A DNA stretch of 25,900 nucleotides. It comes from Rhodobiaceae bacterium. GTDB lineage: Bacteria > Pseudomonadota > Alphaproteobacteria > Parvibaculales > Parvibaculaceae. The DNA is taken from the NCBI GenBank assembly GCA_027352645.1, contig DAIEIL010000032.1, positions 1-25,900 on the forward strand, read 5' to 3'. The notes under the pieces were generated by a model, which saw only the letters and a program-made list of their open reading frames with translations, did no database searches and was not told the DNA's origin. The position numbers and the translations under genes were made by a program. The stretch's first letter is position 1; every line of letters begins with the position of its first letter. This document shows, in pieces, positions 8,052 through 14,898 of the stretch.

Positions 8052-8133
8052 TGTTTAATATATGGGCAATCAATGTCATGAAAATGTGCGTCCGCGGCGT
8101 CATATGGTGAAGCGCTGATTAGTATATTAAACA
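8052..8133. promoter_or_regulatory. Inverted repeat in the NUDIX / alanine dehydrogenase divergent region
   Basis: TGTTTAATATA at 8052-8062 and its exact reverse complement TATATTAAACA at 8123-8133 face each other across 60 bases. One arm sits next to the NUDIX start side and the other about 110 bases before ald. The arms are AT-rich in a GC-rich genome and could be paired binding sites that loop, or each may overlap a -10 element (TATATT). Lrp/AldR-type regulators control ald genes in other bacteria, but no such gene is seen here. Confidence 0.45.
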
Positions 8134-8241
8134 CACGTGCGCGATTTAACCCGTCGAGGATATTGGAAGGCCGCGGGCGCGGCGGTAGATTTGATACGAA
8201 AGGACGGCGGCCCGCCGTCTCGAACAGGTCAAGAGGCTCCC

Positions 8242-9360
8242 ATGCGCATCGGTGTTCCCAAGGAAATCAAGGTTCACGAATACCGCGTCGGCATGACGCC
8301 ATCCTCCGTGCGTGAGGCGGTGTATCACGGACATGACGTCCTGGTGCAGAAGGGCGCGGGTTTCGCCATCGGTCTTCTCGACGAACAATATGCGGCAGCG
8401 GGTGCGAAGCTCGTCGATACGGCGGAAGAGATTTTCGCTACTGCCGACATGATCGTGAAGGTGAAGGAGCCGCAGCAGTCTGAATGGAAGCAGCTCCGTG
8501 AAGGTCAGGTGCTCTTCACCTATCTCCACCTCGCGCCCGATCCGGACCAGGCGCGCGGGCTGATGGAATCGGGCGTCGTCGCGATTGCCTATGAAACGGT
8601 GACCGATGCGCGGGGCGGCTTGCCGCTCCTTGCCCCCATGTCGGAAGTCGCGGGCCGCATGTCGATCCAGGCGGGCGCGCATTGTCTCGAGATCGCGCAG
8701 GGCGGACGCGGGCAGCTTCTGGGCGGCGTGCCGGGCGTTCCCGCAGCCAAGGTCGTCATTCTCGGCGGCGGCGTTTCCGGCACCAATGCGGCGCGCATGG
8801 CCATGGGCCTCGAGGCGCATGTCACCGTCATCGACCTCAATCTCCACCGGCTTTATGAGCTCGACACGCGCTTCGGGCCGAGCCTCAACACGATCTATTC
8901 AACCGTCGACGCCATCGAGGAGCATGTGCTGGGGGCCGATCTCGTCATCGGCGCGGTGCTGGTGCCCGGCGCGGCGGCGCCGAAGCTCGTCTCCGAGGAG
9001 ATGGTGAAGAAGATGAAGAAGGGCTCCGTCCTCGTCGACATCGCCATCGACCAGGGCGGCTGCTTCGCGACCTCGCGTCCGACGACCCATGCCGAGCCGA
9101 CCTATATCCTGCACGACGTCGTCCATTACTGCGTGGCGAACATGCCGGGCGCCGTGGCGCGGACCTCTACCTTCGCGCTCAACAACGCGACCTTGCCTTT
9201 CACGCTGGCACTGGCCGACAAGGGCTATGCGAAGGCTCTGGCCGGCAATCCGCACCTGCTGGCGGGCCTCAATGTCTATAAGGGCCGGATTACCTATCAG
9301 GCCGTTTCGGACGCGATTGGCGTTCCCTATGTGCCTGCCGCGCAGGTTCTCGCCGGTTGA
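8242..9360 (+). CDS. ald: Alanine dehydrogenase
   Basis: This 372-residue protein catalyses the reversible NAD-dependent deamination of L-alanine to pyruvate and ammonia. It begins with MRIGVPKEIK, typical of the family, and shows Lys75 in KVKEP and His96 in TYLHLAP (substrate binding and catalysis), the dinucleotide-binding loop GGGVSG at 175-180 in a Rossmann fold, and Asp270 in DIAIDQGG. Length matches the family. ATG 8242 has AAGAGG (8231-8236) five bases upstream; the open frame extends back to 8137, but the family N-terminus begins at 8242. No pyridine-nucleotide transhydrogenase features (membrane domain or second subunit) are present, so ald rather than pntA is the better reading. Confidence 0.95.
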   Translation: MRIGVPKEIKVHEYRVGMTPSSVREAVYHGHDVLVQKGAGFAIGLLDEQYAAAGAKLVDTAEEIFATADMIVKVKEPQQSEWKQLREGQVLFTYLHLAPDPDQARGLMESGVVAIAYETVTDARGGLPLLAPMSEVAGRMSIQAGAHCLEIAQGGRGQLLGGVPGVPAAKVVILGGGVSGTNAARMAMGLEAHVTVIDLNLHRLYELDTRFGPSLNTIYSTVDAIEEHVLGADLVIGAVLVPGAAAPKLVSEEMVKKMKKGSVLVDIAIDQGGCFATSRPTTHAEPTYILHDVVHYCVANMPGAVARTSTFALNNATLPFTLALADKGYAKALAGNPHLLAGLNVYKGRITYQAVSDAIGVPYVPAAQVLAG

Positions 9361-9382
9361 GCCGCTCCGCCATGTGCCATAA

Positions 9383-9398
9383 TTAAACACAAATTAAC
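9383..9398. promoter_or_regulatory. CtrA-type box upstream of the SPOR-domain gene
   Basis: TTAA at 9383-9386, seven bases, then TTAAC at 9394-9398 is an exact match to the full alphaproteobacterial CtrA consensus TTAA-N7-TTAAC. It sits 47 bases before the ATG at 9445, where it would act at that gene's promoter. CtrA is the cell-cycle master regulator; binding here is a prediction. Confidence 0.6.
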
Positions 9399-9444
9399 CC
9401 TGTGGCCTCATCCTCCCTCTGGACTTGGACAAGGGGGGTGACCC

Positions 9445-9888
9445 ATGGGGCGCACACGCAGGAGCGAGTTGTTCTGGCTTCTTCTGATTGGGGCTTGCGT
9501 AGCGCTGTTTGCCTATCAGCGCGAGCAGCATAGCCAGGCGCGCCATGAGCGCGTGGCGGCAGTCGTTCAGGACCCGAATGCGGAGATCGTCACCGGCTCC
9601 ATCGCCGCGAGCCCCGTCCGGAAGCCCCAGCCCGCTGGGCGTTATTATGTGCCGCTGGGCTCTTACGGCTCGATAGACCAGGCGACGCGGCGCTATCTGG
9701 ACGTCGCGGAGCGCTATCCGGCCCTTGAACGCGCCAACAAGCTCAAGATCAATACGGTCAAGCTGAAAGGCGATGGCACGTTCCACAGGGTGCGAATGGG
9801 GAACTTCGTCAGCGAGCGCGAAGCCCGCGCGGCTTGCGGCAGAGCTGGCCTTTCGGCGGCCCTGTGCCCGGTGGTTGCCCTCCGTTAG
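9445..9888 (+). CDS. SPOR-domain membrane protein
   Basis: The 147-residue protein has a short basic cytoplasmic start (MGRTRRSE), one membrane helix at about residues 9-24 (LFWLLLIGACVALFAY), a linker, and a C-terminal SPOR-like domain from about residue 65: YYVPLGSYGS, then a helix DQATRRYLDVAERYP, then TFHRVRMGNFVSEREARAAC. SPOR domains bind denuded septal peptidoglycan, so a periplasmic role in division or envelope remodelling is likely. The ribosome binding site GGGGGG lies six bases before ATG 9445. A CtrA-type box lies at 9383-9398, which fits cell-cycle control. The domain is shorter than many SPOR proteins, and the assignment rests on pattern only. Confidence 0.75.
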   Translation: MGRTRRSELFWLLLIGACVALFAYQREQHSQARHERVAAVVQDPNAEIVTGSIAASPVRKPQPAGRYYVPLGSYGSIDQATRRYLDVAERYPALERANKLKINTVKLKGDGTFHRVRMGNFVSEREARAACGRAGLSAALCPVVALR

Positions 9889-9930
9889 GAGATTCGGCGC
9901 GGCGAAGGCAAAATCCCCTGCCAAAGCCCG

Positions 9931-9960
9931 TAGACTTGCGGGCCTCTTTGCCTGTATAAG
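9931..9960 (+). promoter_or_regulatory. Candidate promoter for rpmF
   Basis: TAGACT (9931-9936) and TATAAG (9955-9960) are spaced by 18 bases, about 130 bases upstream of the L32 start. The -10 box is good and the -35 box is imperfect. This 200-base gap (9889-10088) contains no gene. Confidence 0.35.
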
Positions 9961-10088
9961 GCCCGCCAATGGCCGTCGCCCTGCCGGGTGAACGGACCTA
10001 CACGATTTCACAAGCCTTGCCCAAGAGCCGGTCCCAAGCGGGTCGCGAGCCCCGGGGTCCAGGCATTGCCAGACCGGAGACCCGAGAA

Positions 10089-10274
10089 ATGGCCGTCCCC
10101 AAAAGGAAGACTTCCCCGTCGAAGCGCGGCATGCGCCGTTCGGCCGACGCGCTGAAGCAGCCCACCTATGTCGAGAACCCGGATTCGGGCGAGCTTCACC
10201 GTCCGCACCATGTCGACCTGAAGAGCGGCATGTATCGCGGCAAGCAGATCCTGAAGCCCAAGTCCGACATCTGA
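10089..10274 (+). CDS. rpmF: 50S ribosomal protein L32
   Basis: The 61-residue protein begins MAVPKRKTSPSKRGMRRS, the near-invariant start of bacterial L32, and continues ADALKQPTYVENPDSGELHRPHHVDLKSGMYRGKQI in separate recognisable blocks. It is a structural protein of the large ribosomal subunit. It lacks the two Cys pairs of zinc-binding L32, as is usual in alphaproteobacteria. The true ATG is at 10089 with GGAGA about nine bases upstream. The same frame is open from 9969, whose first codons also read MAV, but that is a false start. A terminator follows at 10325-10353. In many bacteria rpmF neighbours fatty-acid synthesis genes (plsX); that is not the case here. Confidence 0.97.
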   Translation: MAVPKRKTSPSKRGMRRSADALKQPTYVENPDSGELHRPHHVDLKSGMYRGKQILKPKSDI

Positions 10275-10324
10275 TACCGGACATCTGATTTCGCTTCGTC
10301 CCTTCGGGGGCTGATCGACGTTTG

Positions 10325-10357
10325 GGCGCCAGCGGGAAACCGCCGGCGCCTTTGTCG
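10325..10357 (+). terminator. Rho-independent terminator after rpmF
   Basis: GGCGCC-A-GCGG (10325-10335) pairs with CCGC-C-GGCGCC (10340-10350) around GAAA, with a single A-C mismatch. The T-rich TTTGTCG follows. It lies in the gap between rpmF and the convergent peptidase gene. Confidence 0.75.
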
Positions 10358-10359
10358 TT

Positions 10360-11454
10360 CTAGGTGCTCGCCAGCCCCTTCAGCGCATTGCCGACATGGC
10401 GGGCGGCCTGTTCGTGGATCGTCTCGGCCCAGTCCGCTTCCTCGACCAGGAAGACTGTGCGCATCTCCCGCGCGATTTCGCGACCGAGCGCGCTTTCCGG
10501 GTCGCCATGCCGGTAGAGCCAGTTGTCGGCCTGAAGCGCCGCGCCCACGCGGTCCTGCGGCACGGTTCCATATTCGATCGAGATCGCCATGGTCTGTCGC
10601 TCGTTGCCGTCGGAGGCGAGAAGGTCGATCAGCGCGCTTTTCATCGTGCCGCGCACATCCGCCGATACCGACGTGCCGGCGCTGGTCGAGCGAATGTCTG
10701 GTCCCAGCCATTTGCGGCCGAGTTCAAAGACCGGATGACCCGGCGCTTCCGTGCAGAGCACTTCGCCTGCGCCGCGCTCGCCAAGGCCGGTGTGGATGTC
10801 GATGAAGGCGAGCGTCTTTCGCGGCAGGAACTCGCGCTCGAAAATGCTGCGCATGACGCGGTTCGACCAGCTTGGCGCCTGCCCGCCGTAAAAGAGCCCG
10901 TCGGGATGCGTGTACTGGCCGGTGCTGAGTGCTGCGATGAAGGCTTCGAGGCCGTGCTTGCCGATGAACGCACCCTGCGCCGAGCGCGATTTCGCGCGAG
11001 TGTCCTCGGTCCATTCGCCGGGCACCAGCGCGTCATGGAGAAGCGCATAACCCGCATTCTCGGGAAAGGGCGGGAGCGCAAAATTGCGGTTGAGGTCGAT
11101 ATTGTCCTCGTTGACGCGCCGCCCATGCGCGAAGCCCCAGGGGTTGACCGCGTGGATAAAAAGCAACGCCGTGTCGGCGGGTAGCCGCTCGGCCAATCCC
11201 TCTTTGAGCAGCTTCGACTGGATGGCCGAGCCCGTATATCCCTCGATGCCATGTGTGCCGGAGGTCATGGCGAGGAGCTTCGACGCATCGGCCGGGCCGA
11301 TCAGCGCGGCATCGATGGCCAGCGTCCCGCCATCCGGGCCCCGCAACGGATGCGGCTCGCTCTCGATCCTTGCGCCAGCCGCGTCGGCGGCGGCAAGGAA
11401 ACGCGCGCGCGCCTCGGCATAACTCTGGGCGAAAAGCCCTTTCGTTGCCGCCAT
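10360..11454 (-). CDS. M14-type zinc carboxypeptidase-like protein (DUF2817)
   Basis: The 364-residue protein has an M14-like layout: zinc ligands His68 and Glu71 in GTHGIEG, the substrate-binding NEDNIDLNRNF block at about 115-125, a third zinc ligand His221 in DIHTGLG, and Glu294 in SIEYGTVP as a plausible catalytic Glu. The order and spacing match the DUF2817 branch of zinc carboxypeptidases, which have no well-defined substrate. There is no signal peptide, so it appears cytoplasmic. The start at 11454 has GGGGGAG seven bases upstream. It converges with rpmF and is divergent from the small membrane protein at 11635. A succinylglutamate-desuccinylase-like activity is an alternative reading of the same fold. 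Confidence 0.82.
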   Translation of the reverse strand: MAATKGLFAQSYAEARARFLAAADAAGARIESEPHPLRGPDGGTLAIDAALIGPADASKLLAMTSGTHGIEGYTGSAIQSKLLKEGLAERLPADTALLFIHAVNPWGFAHGRRVNEDNIDLNRNFALPPFPENAGYALLHDALVPGEWTEDTRAKSRSAQGAFIGKHGLEAFIAALSTGQYTHPDGLFYGGQAPSWSNRVMRSIFEREFLPRKTLAFIDIHTGLGERGAGEVLCTEAPGHPVFELGRKWLGPDIRSTSAGTSVSADVRGTMKSALIDLLASDGNERQTMAISIEYGTVPQDRVGAALQADNWLYRHGDPESALGREIAREMRTVFLVEEADWAETIHEQAARHVGNALKGLAST

Positions 11455-11634
11455 TTACCGTCTCCCCCGTTTCGGTTCCGTGTTCTTTGTCTGGTTTCCC
11501 GTGCATCCAAGCATGGGGCCTGCCGGCCGCCAAGCTCGGACGGCGGGAGGCAATTGTCCCTGTCTGTGCTATATTGGCACGCATTCCAGCCGAACGGGGG
11601 GCCGGTCGGCGTTCAAATGGGGGGATTTCGGACA

Positions 11635-12027
11635 ATGCTCGGATCGCTGCCGCTCATGGCGCTTGTCGTCATTGCCTATAACGTCGTCGTGTTCATCAGC
11701 GGTGCCACGCTGGAGACCGCCGTGTTCTCCATTGCGCTGATTTCAGGCGCGGTCTGGACCGTCAATGTCGGCGACGTCATTCTCATTCTCGGTCTTTTGC
11801 TTCTGTTCATCGAGATCATCAACGCGACGCGGACGGGCACGCTCACCATCGTCAATCACGCGTTGTCGATGCTGGTGCTGCTGGTCGCAGTGGTCGAATT
11901 CATCGTGCTGCCGCAATTCGGCACGTCGGATTTCTTCCTGATCGTGATGCTCACCCTGCTCGATGTGATCGCGGGCTTCACCGTCACCATCACGTCGGCG
12001 CGGCGCGACTTCTCGGTCAACGAGTAG
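11635..12027 (+). CDS. Small multi-pass membrane protein of unknown function
   Basis: The 130-residue protein is mostly hydrophobic, with about four membrane helices: residues 2-21 (GSLPLMALVVIAYNVVVF), 25-45, 47-65 (VGDVILILGLLLLFIEII) and 77-97, and a further hydrophobic stretch 101-120 before a short polar tail ending RRDFSVNE. No catalytic motif is seen. ATG 11635 has GGGGGA (11619-11624) ten bases upstream; ATG 11617 in the same frame would add six residues. A TATATT (11570-11575) upstream may be its -10 box. Its stop codon directly abuts the stop of the convergent pabC gene. Similar short membrane proteins are common in alphaproteobacteria but uncharacterised. Confidence 0.75.
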   Translation: MLGSLPLMALVVIAYNVVVFISGATLETAVFSIALISGAVWTVNVGDVILILGLLLLFIEIINATRTGTLTIVNHALSMLVLLVAVVEFIVLPQFGTSDFFLIVMLTLLDVIAGFTVTITSARRDFSVNE

Positions 12028-12885
12028 TCAAAACTCATCCGCCTCTTCTTCCTCGGCTTCGAGGAGAAGCTCATAGGCAGCCTGCAGACGCCCCGTCATG
12101 CGATGGGGCCGAAGCTCGTGCGTTTCGATGCGTGTGAGTGGCACGATGCCCATCAGGCTGTTGGTGAGGAAGATGCCCTCCGCGCGGGCAAGGCGCTGCG
12201 GCATGATCATGTCCTCGACGATTTCGATGCCGAGACGGGGGGCAAGCTCGATCACGGCGGCGCGGGTGACACCCGGCAGGATGCCGCAGTCTTCCGCTGG
12301 CGTAACGAGCCTTCCGTCCTCCCAGAGAAAGACATTGGCGACGCTCGCGCAGGAGAGATAGCCGGACGTATCGAGCATCAGCGCCTCGTCGGCGCCGCGC
12401 GCGCGGGCCTCTTCACGGGCGAGCACATTGTCGAGATAGGGTGTGGCCTTGAGACGCGAGACGGGCGAGAGCGCGTTGCGGCGCGGCGTCGCCACGATGG
12501 CGGTGAGAGAGCCTGCAGGCGGCGGGCTCTCTACTGCAGTGATGAGAAGCGTCGGTCGCGGATTTTCCGGCGGCACAAGTCCGCGCGGACCGGGTCCGCG
12601 AGACAGCGTGATGCGGAGCGCCACGCGCGGCGTTTCGGTCAGCCCGTTTGCGTCGAGCAGCATTTCGCAGGCGACTGCGAGCAGCCCTGTCGGTATCGGC
12701 ATGGGGATGCCGAGAATATTCGCGCCTGCCGCCAGCCGCACGACATGGGCGTCGAGGAAGGCGATGCGGCCGCGCCGCGCAAGCAGCGTTTCGAAAAGTG
12801 CATCGCCCAGAAGGAAGCCGCGATCGCGAATGTCGATCCCGGCGTCGCTCTCGTCGAGAAGTTCGCCATTGAGCCAGACGATCAT
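12028..12885 (-). CDS. pabC: Class IV aminotransferase, aminodeoxychorismate lyase (PabC)
   Basis: This is a 285-residue PLP enzyme of fold type IV. It starts MIVWLNGELLD, then DRGFLLGDALFET, an Arg/His pair around FLDAHVVRLAAG, the PLP Lys in SRLKATPYLDN, the Glu of ADEALMLD, and the phosphate-binding loops PGVTRAAVIEL and LTNSLMG. PabC splits 4-amino-4-deoxychorismate into p-aminobenzoate and pyruvate. Branched-chain aminotransferase and D-amino-acid aminotransferase share the fold, but the overlap of its ATG with the pabA stop (ATGA at 12882-12885) in a pabB-pabA order makes PabC the best call. It is the last gene of the operon. The C-terminal tail is unusually Glu-rich (LEAEEEEADEF). Confidence 0.88.
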   Translation of the reverse strand: MIVWLNGELLDESDAGIDIRDRGFLLGDALFETLLARRGRIAFLDAHVVRLAAGANILGIPMPIPTGLLAVACEMLLDANGLTETPRVALRITLSRGPGPRGLVPPENPRPTLLITAVESPPPAGSLTAIVATPRRNALSPVSRLKATPYLDNVLAREEARARGADEALMLDTSGYLSCASVANVFLWEDGRLVTPAEDCGILPGVTRAAVIELAPRLGIEIVEDMIMPQRLARAEGIFLTNSLMGIVPLTRIETHELRPHRMTGRLQAAYELLLEAEEEEADEF

Positions 12886-13472
12886 GCGCGCCTCCTTGCC
12901 GCTATTTCGGCATCCGCATTCAGGAAATTCGCGAGCAATAAATGGCCGTGTTCGGTGAGTACGGATTCGGGAGGGAACTGCACGCCGTAAAGCGGAGCGT
13001 CCACATGCGCGAGTGCCATCAGCGTTCCATCCTCACAATGCGCCGTCGCGCGGAGCGGGCCTCCTTCGGATAGATCGGCGACGAGCGAGTGATAGCGCGC
13101 GGCAATGAAAGGGTTTGGCACATTGCGGAAGATCCCCGTGCCGTCATGCCGGATCGCTGCGGGCTTTCCATGCACGGGGCCCCTGCGGCGCACCGCGCCG
13201 CCGAATGCCGCGGCGATGCATTGATGCCCGAGGCAGACGCCGAGGAGCGGCACGCGTGCCGCTGCCGCAGCGCGGGCGAGCGAGACCGAGATGCCTGCCT
13301 CGCCGGGGCCGCAGGGACCGGGCGAAAGAATGATCGCCTCCGGCCTCAGGGCAAGCGCATCCTCGACCGTGATCGCGTCGTTGCGGACGACCTCGCGCGT
13401 GAAGCCCAGCTCGCCGACATAGCGGGCGAGGTTGTGGACGAAGCTGTCGTAATTGTCGATCAGGAGGATCAT
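12882..13472 (-). CDS. pabA: Glutamine amidotransferase subunit PabA/TrpG with catalytic His replaced by Pro
   Basis: This 196-residue class I glutamine amidotransferase would normally hydrolyse glutamine and pass ammonia to PabB. It shows MILLIDNYDSF, the oxyanion strand SPGPCGP, nucleophile Cys80 in GVCLGHQ, His128-Ser129 in YHSL and Glu169. The invariant triad His of VQFHPES is Pro here: residues 163-170 read GVQFPPES, with codon CCT where CAT is expected (about 12970-12975). If real, glutaminase activity should be lost or badly impaired. Start and stop overlap its neighbours by ATGA at both ends, with GGAGGGGG before the start. PabA is preferred to TrpG because the partner is PabB, although one TrpG often serves both enzymes. 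A sequencing error remains possible. Confidence 0.9.
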   Translation of the reverse strand: MILLIDNYDSFVHNLARYVGELGFTREVVRNDAITVEDALALRPEAIILSPGPCGPGEAGISVSLARAAAAARVPLLGVCLGHQCIAAAFGGAVRRRGPVHGKPAAIRHDGTGIFRNVPNPFIAARYHSLVADLSEGGPLRATAHCEDGTLMALAHVDAPLYGVQFPPESVLTEHGHLLLANFLNADAEIAARRRA

Positions 13473-14845
13473 GCGCCGACCCCCTCCGGCTCCGCCGTGA
13501 TTTCGATGCCGAGCGCGCGGGCCATGCCGCGCGCCTTGGTCAGCGTTTCTTCGTATTCGGTTGCGGGATCGCTATCCGCCGTGATGCCGCCACCCGCCTG
13601 GAACGTGACGCGATCTCCCTTTACCACCATGGTGCGAATGGCGATCGAGGTATCCATTGCGCCGTCGAAGCCGAGATAGCCGATGGCGCCGCAATAAGGC
13701 CCACGCGTCGTCGGCTCAAGCTCGGCGATGATCTCCATGGCGCGGAGTTTCGGTGCGCCGGTGATCGAGCCGCCGGGAAAACAGGCTGTGAGAAGATCGA
13801 CATGGGTTTCTCCTTGCCGAAGTTTTCCGCGCACCGTCGAGACGAGGTGATGCACCTGCGCGAAGCTTTCCAGCGCGCAGAGTTTTTCGACCGTCACGCT
13901 TCCGTCCTTGCAGACGCGGCTGATGTCGTTGCGAAGGAGATCGACGATCATCACGTTCTCGGCGCGATCCTTCTCGGACGAGAGAAGATCGGCGGCGAGA
14001 TTCGCGTCTTCTCCGAGCGTTTGCCCGCGCGGCCTTGTTCCCTTGATCGGCTTCGTCTCGACTTCGCCGTCGCAGGCAAGCAGGAAGCGCTCGGGCGACG
14101 ATGAGACGATCGCGCCTTCGCCGAAATTGAAAAAGGATGCGAAGGGCGCCGGGCTCTCTTCGCGCAGACGCAGATAGAGATCATAAGGCGTGTCACCCTC
14201 TGCGAGCCTCGTCTCGAAACGCTGCGACAGGTTCGCCTGAAAGATGTCGCCCGCATGGATGTAGTCGACAACCTTCGCGACGGCGCGTTCATAAGTCTCG
14301 CGCGTGAAGTTGGAACGCAGCGCTTCTGCTTTCCGAACGCGCCGCGTCGATTGCGTAACGGCACGCGCGAGGCGCTGGAGCAGGGCGCTTGCGCGTTCAG
14401 GGCTCGGCGCGACGAGCCATGCGCGGCGCTCGACATGATCGAAAGCGAGAACGGTGTCGTAGAAGCCGAGCGCGATGTCGGGGAGGTGCTGGTCGTCCAC
14501 CGCGCGGGGGCGCGCACGCTGACGTTCGAGGGTGCGGCCGAGATCGTAGTCGAAGTAACCGGCCGCGCCGCCTGTGAATGGCGGAAGGCCCGGATGCGCC
14601 GGCGCATGCAGCGCGCTCATCCGCTTCTTCAGCAGCGAAAGGGGCGCGCCCTCGTCGCCCTCGCGCCAGACCATGGTTTCGAAAGGATCGAGCGCGATAA
14701 AGCTCCAGCGGCCATGCAGCGCCGGGTCGCGACCGGGCGCGGCCGTCGCGCTGTCGAGAAACAGAGCGAAAGCTTCGTCGGCGAACGCATGAAACAGCTC
14801 ATGCGGCGCGGCCCATGGAAATTCTTCGATATGCATGTCGGACAA
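13469..14845 (-). CDS. pabB: Aminodeoxychorismate synthase component I (PabB)
   Basis: The 458-residue chorismate-utilising enzyme aminates chorismate to 4-amino-4-deoxychorismate, the first step to p-aminobenzoate for folate. The diagnostic motif PIKGT at 266-270 has Lys, as in PabB, where anthranilate synthase TrpE has PIAGT. Other family blocks are present: AGDIFQANLSQRF, SSSPERFL, LLRNDISRVC, PGGSITGAPK and GPYCGAIGYLGFDG. The start is uncertain: TTG 14845 has GAGG about 11 bases upstream, and ATG 14836 gives a protein three residues shorter. It heads a three-gene coupled operon (pabB-pabA-pabC). Because the partner PabA lacks its triad His, this enzyme may depend on free ammonia or on another amidotransferase; that is inference. 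Confidence 0.93.
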   Translation of the reverse strand: MSDMHIEEFPWAAPHELFHAFADEAFALFLDSATAAPGRDPALHGRWSFIALDPFETMVWREGDEGAPLSLLKKRMSALHAPAHPGLPPFTGGAAGYFDYDLGRTLERQRARPRAVDDQHLPDIALGFYDTVLAFDHVERRAWLVAPSPERASALLQRLARAVTQSTRRVRKAEALRSNFTRETYERAVAKVVDYIHAGDIFQANLSQRFETRLAEGDTPYDLYLRLREESPAPFASFFNFGEGAIVSSSPERFLLACDGEVETKPIKGTRPRGQTLGEDANLAADLLSSEKDRAENVMIVDLLRNDISRVCKDGSVTVEKLCALESFAQVHHLVSTVRGKLRQGETHVDLLTACFPGGSITGAPKLRAMEIIAELEPTTRGPYCGAIGYLGFDGAMDTSIAIRTMVVKGDRVTFQAGGGITADSDPATEYEETLTKARGMARALGIEITAEPEGVGA

Positions 14846-14898
14846 AAGTGCCGGACCTCGCTTGAAGCAAGACCAACCGGACCCTCAGTTTAGCCCCC

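Noticed and set aside
9913..9964. Short GCCCG/CGGGC and GGCCT/AGGCC stems before rpmF, considered as a ribosomal-protein leader or riboswitch
   Set aside because: Stems are only five base pairs, overlap the candidate promoter and lack a conserved core I can recognise.
9969..10088. Upstream extension of the L32 frame starting MAV
   Set aside because: L32 has a near-invariant N-terminus beginning at 10089 and a ribosome binding site there; the extension has no homology and overlaps the promoter/leader region.
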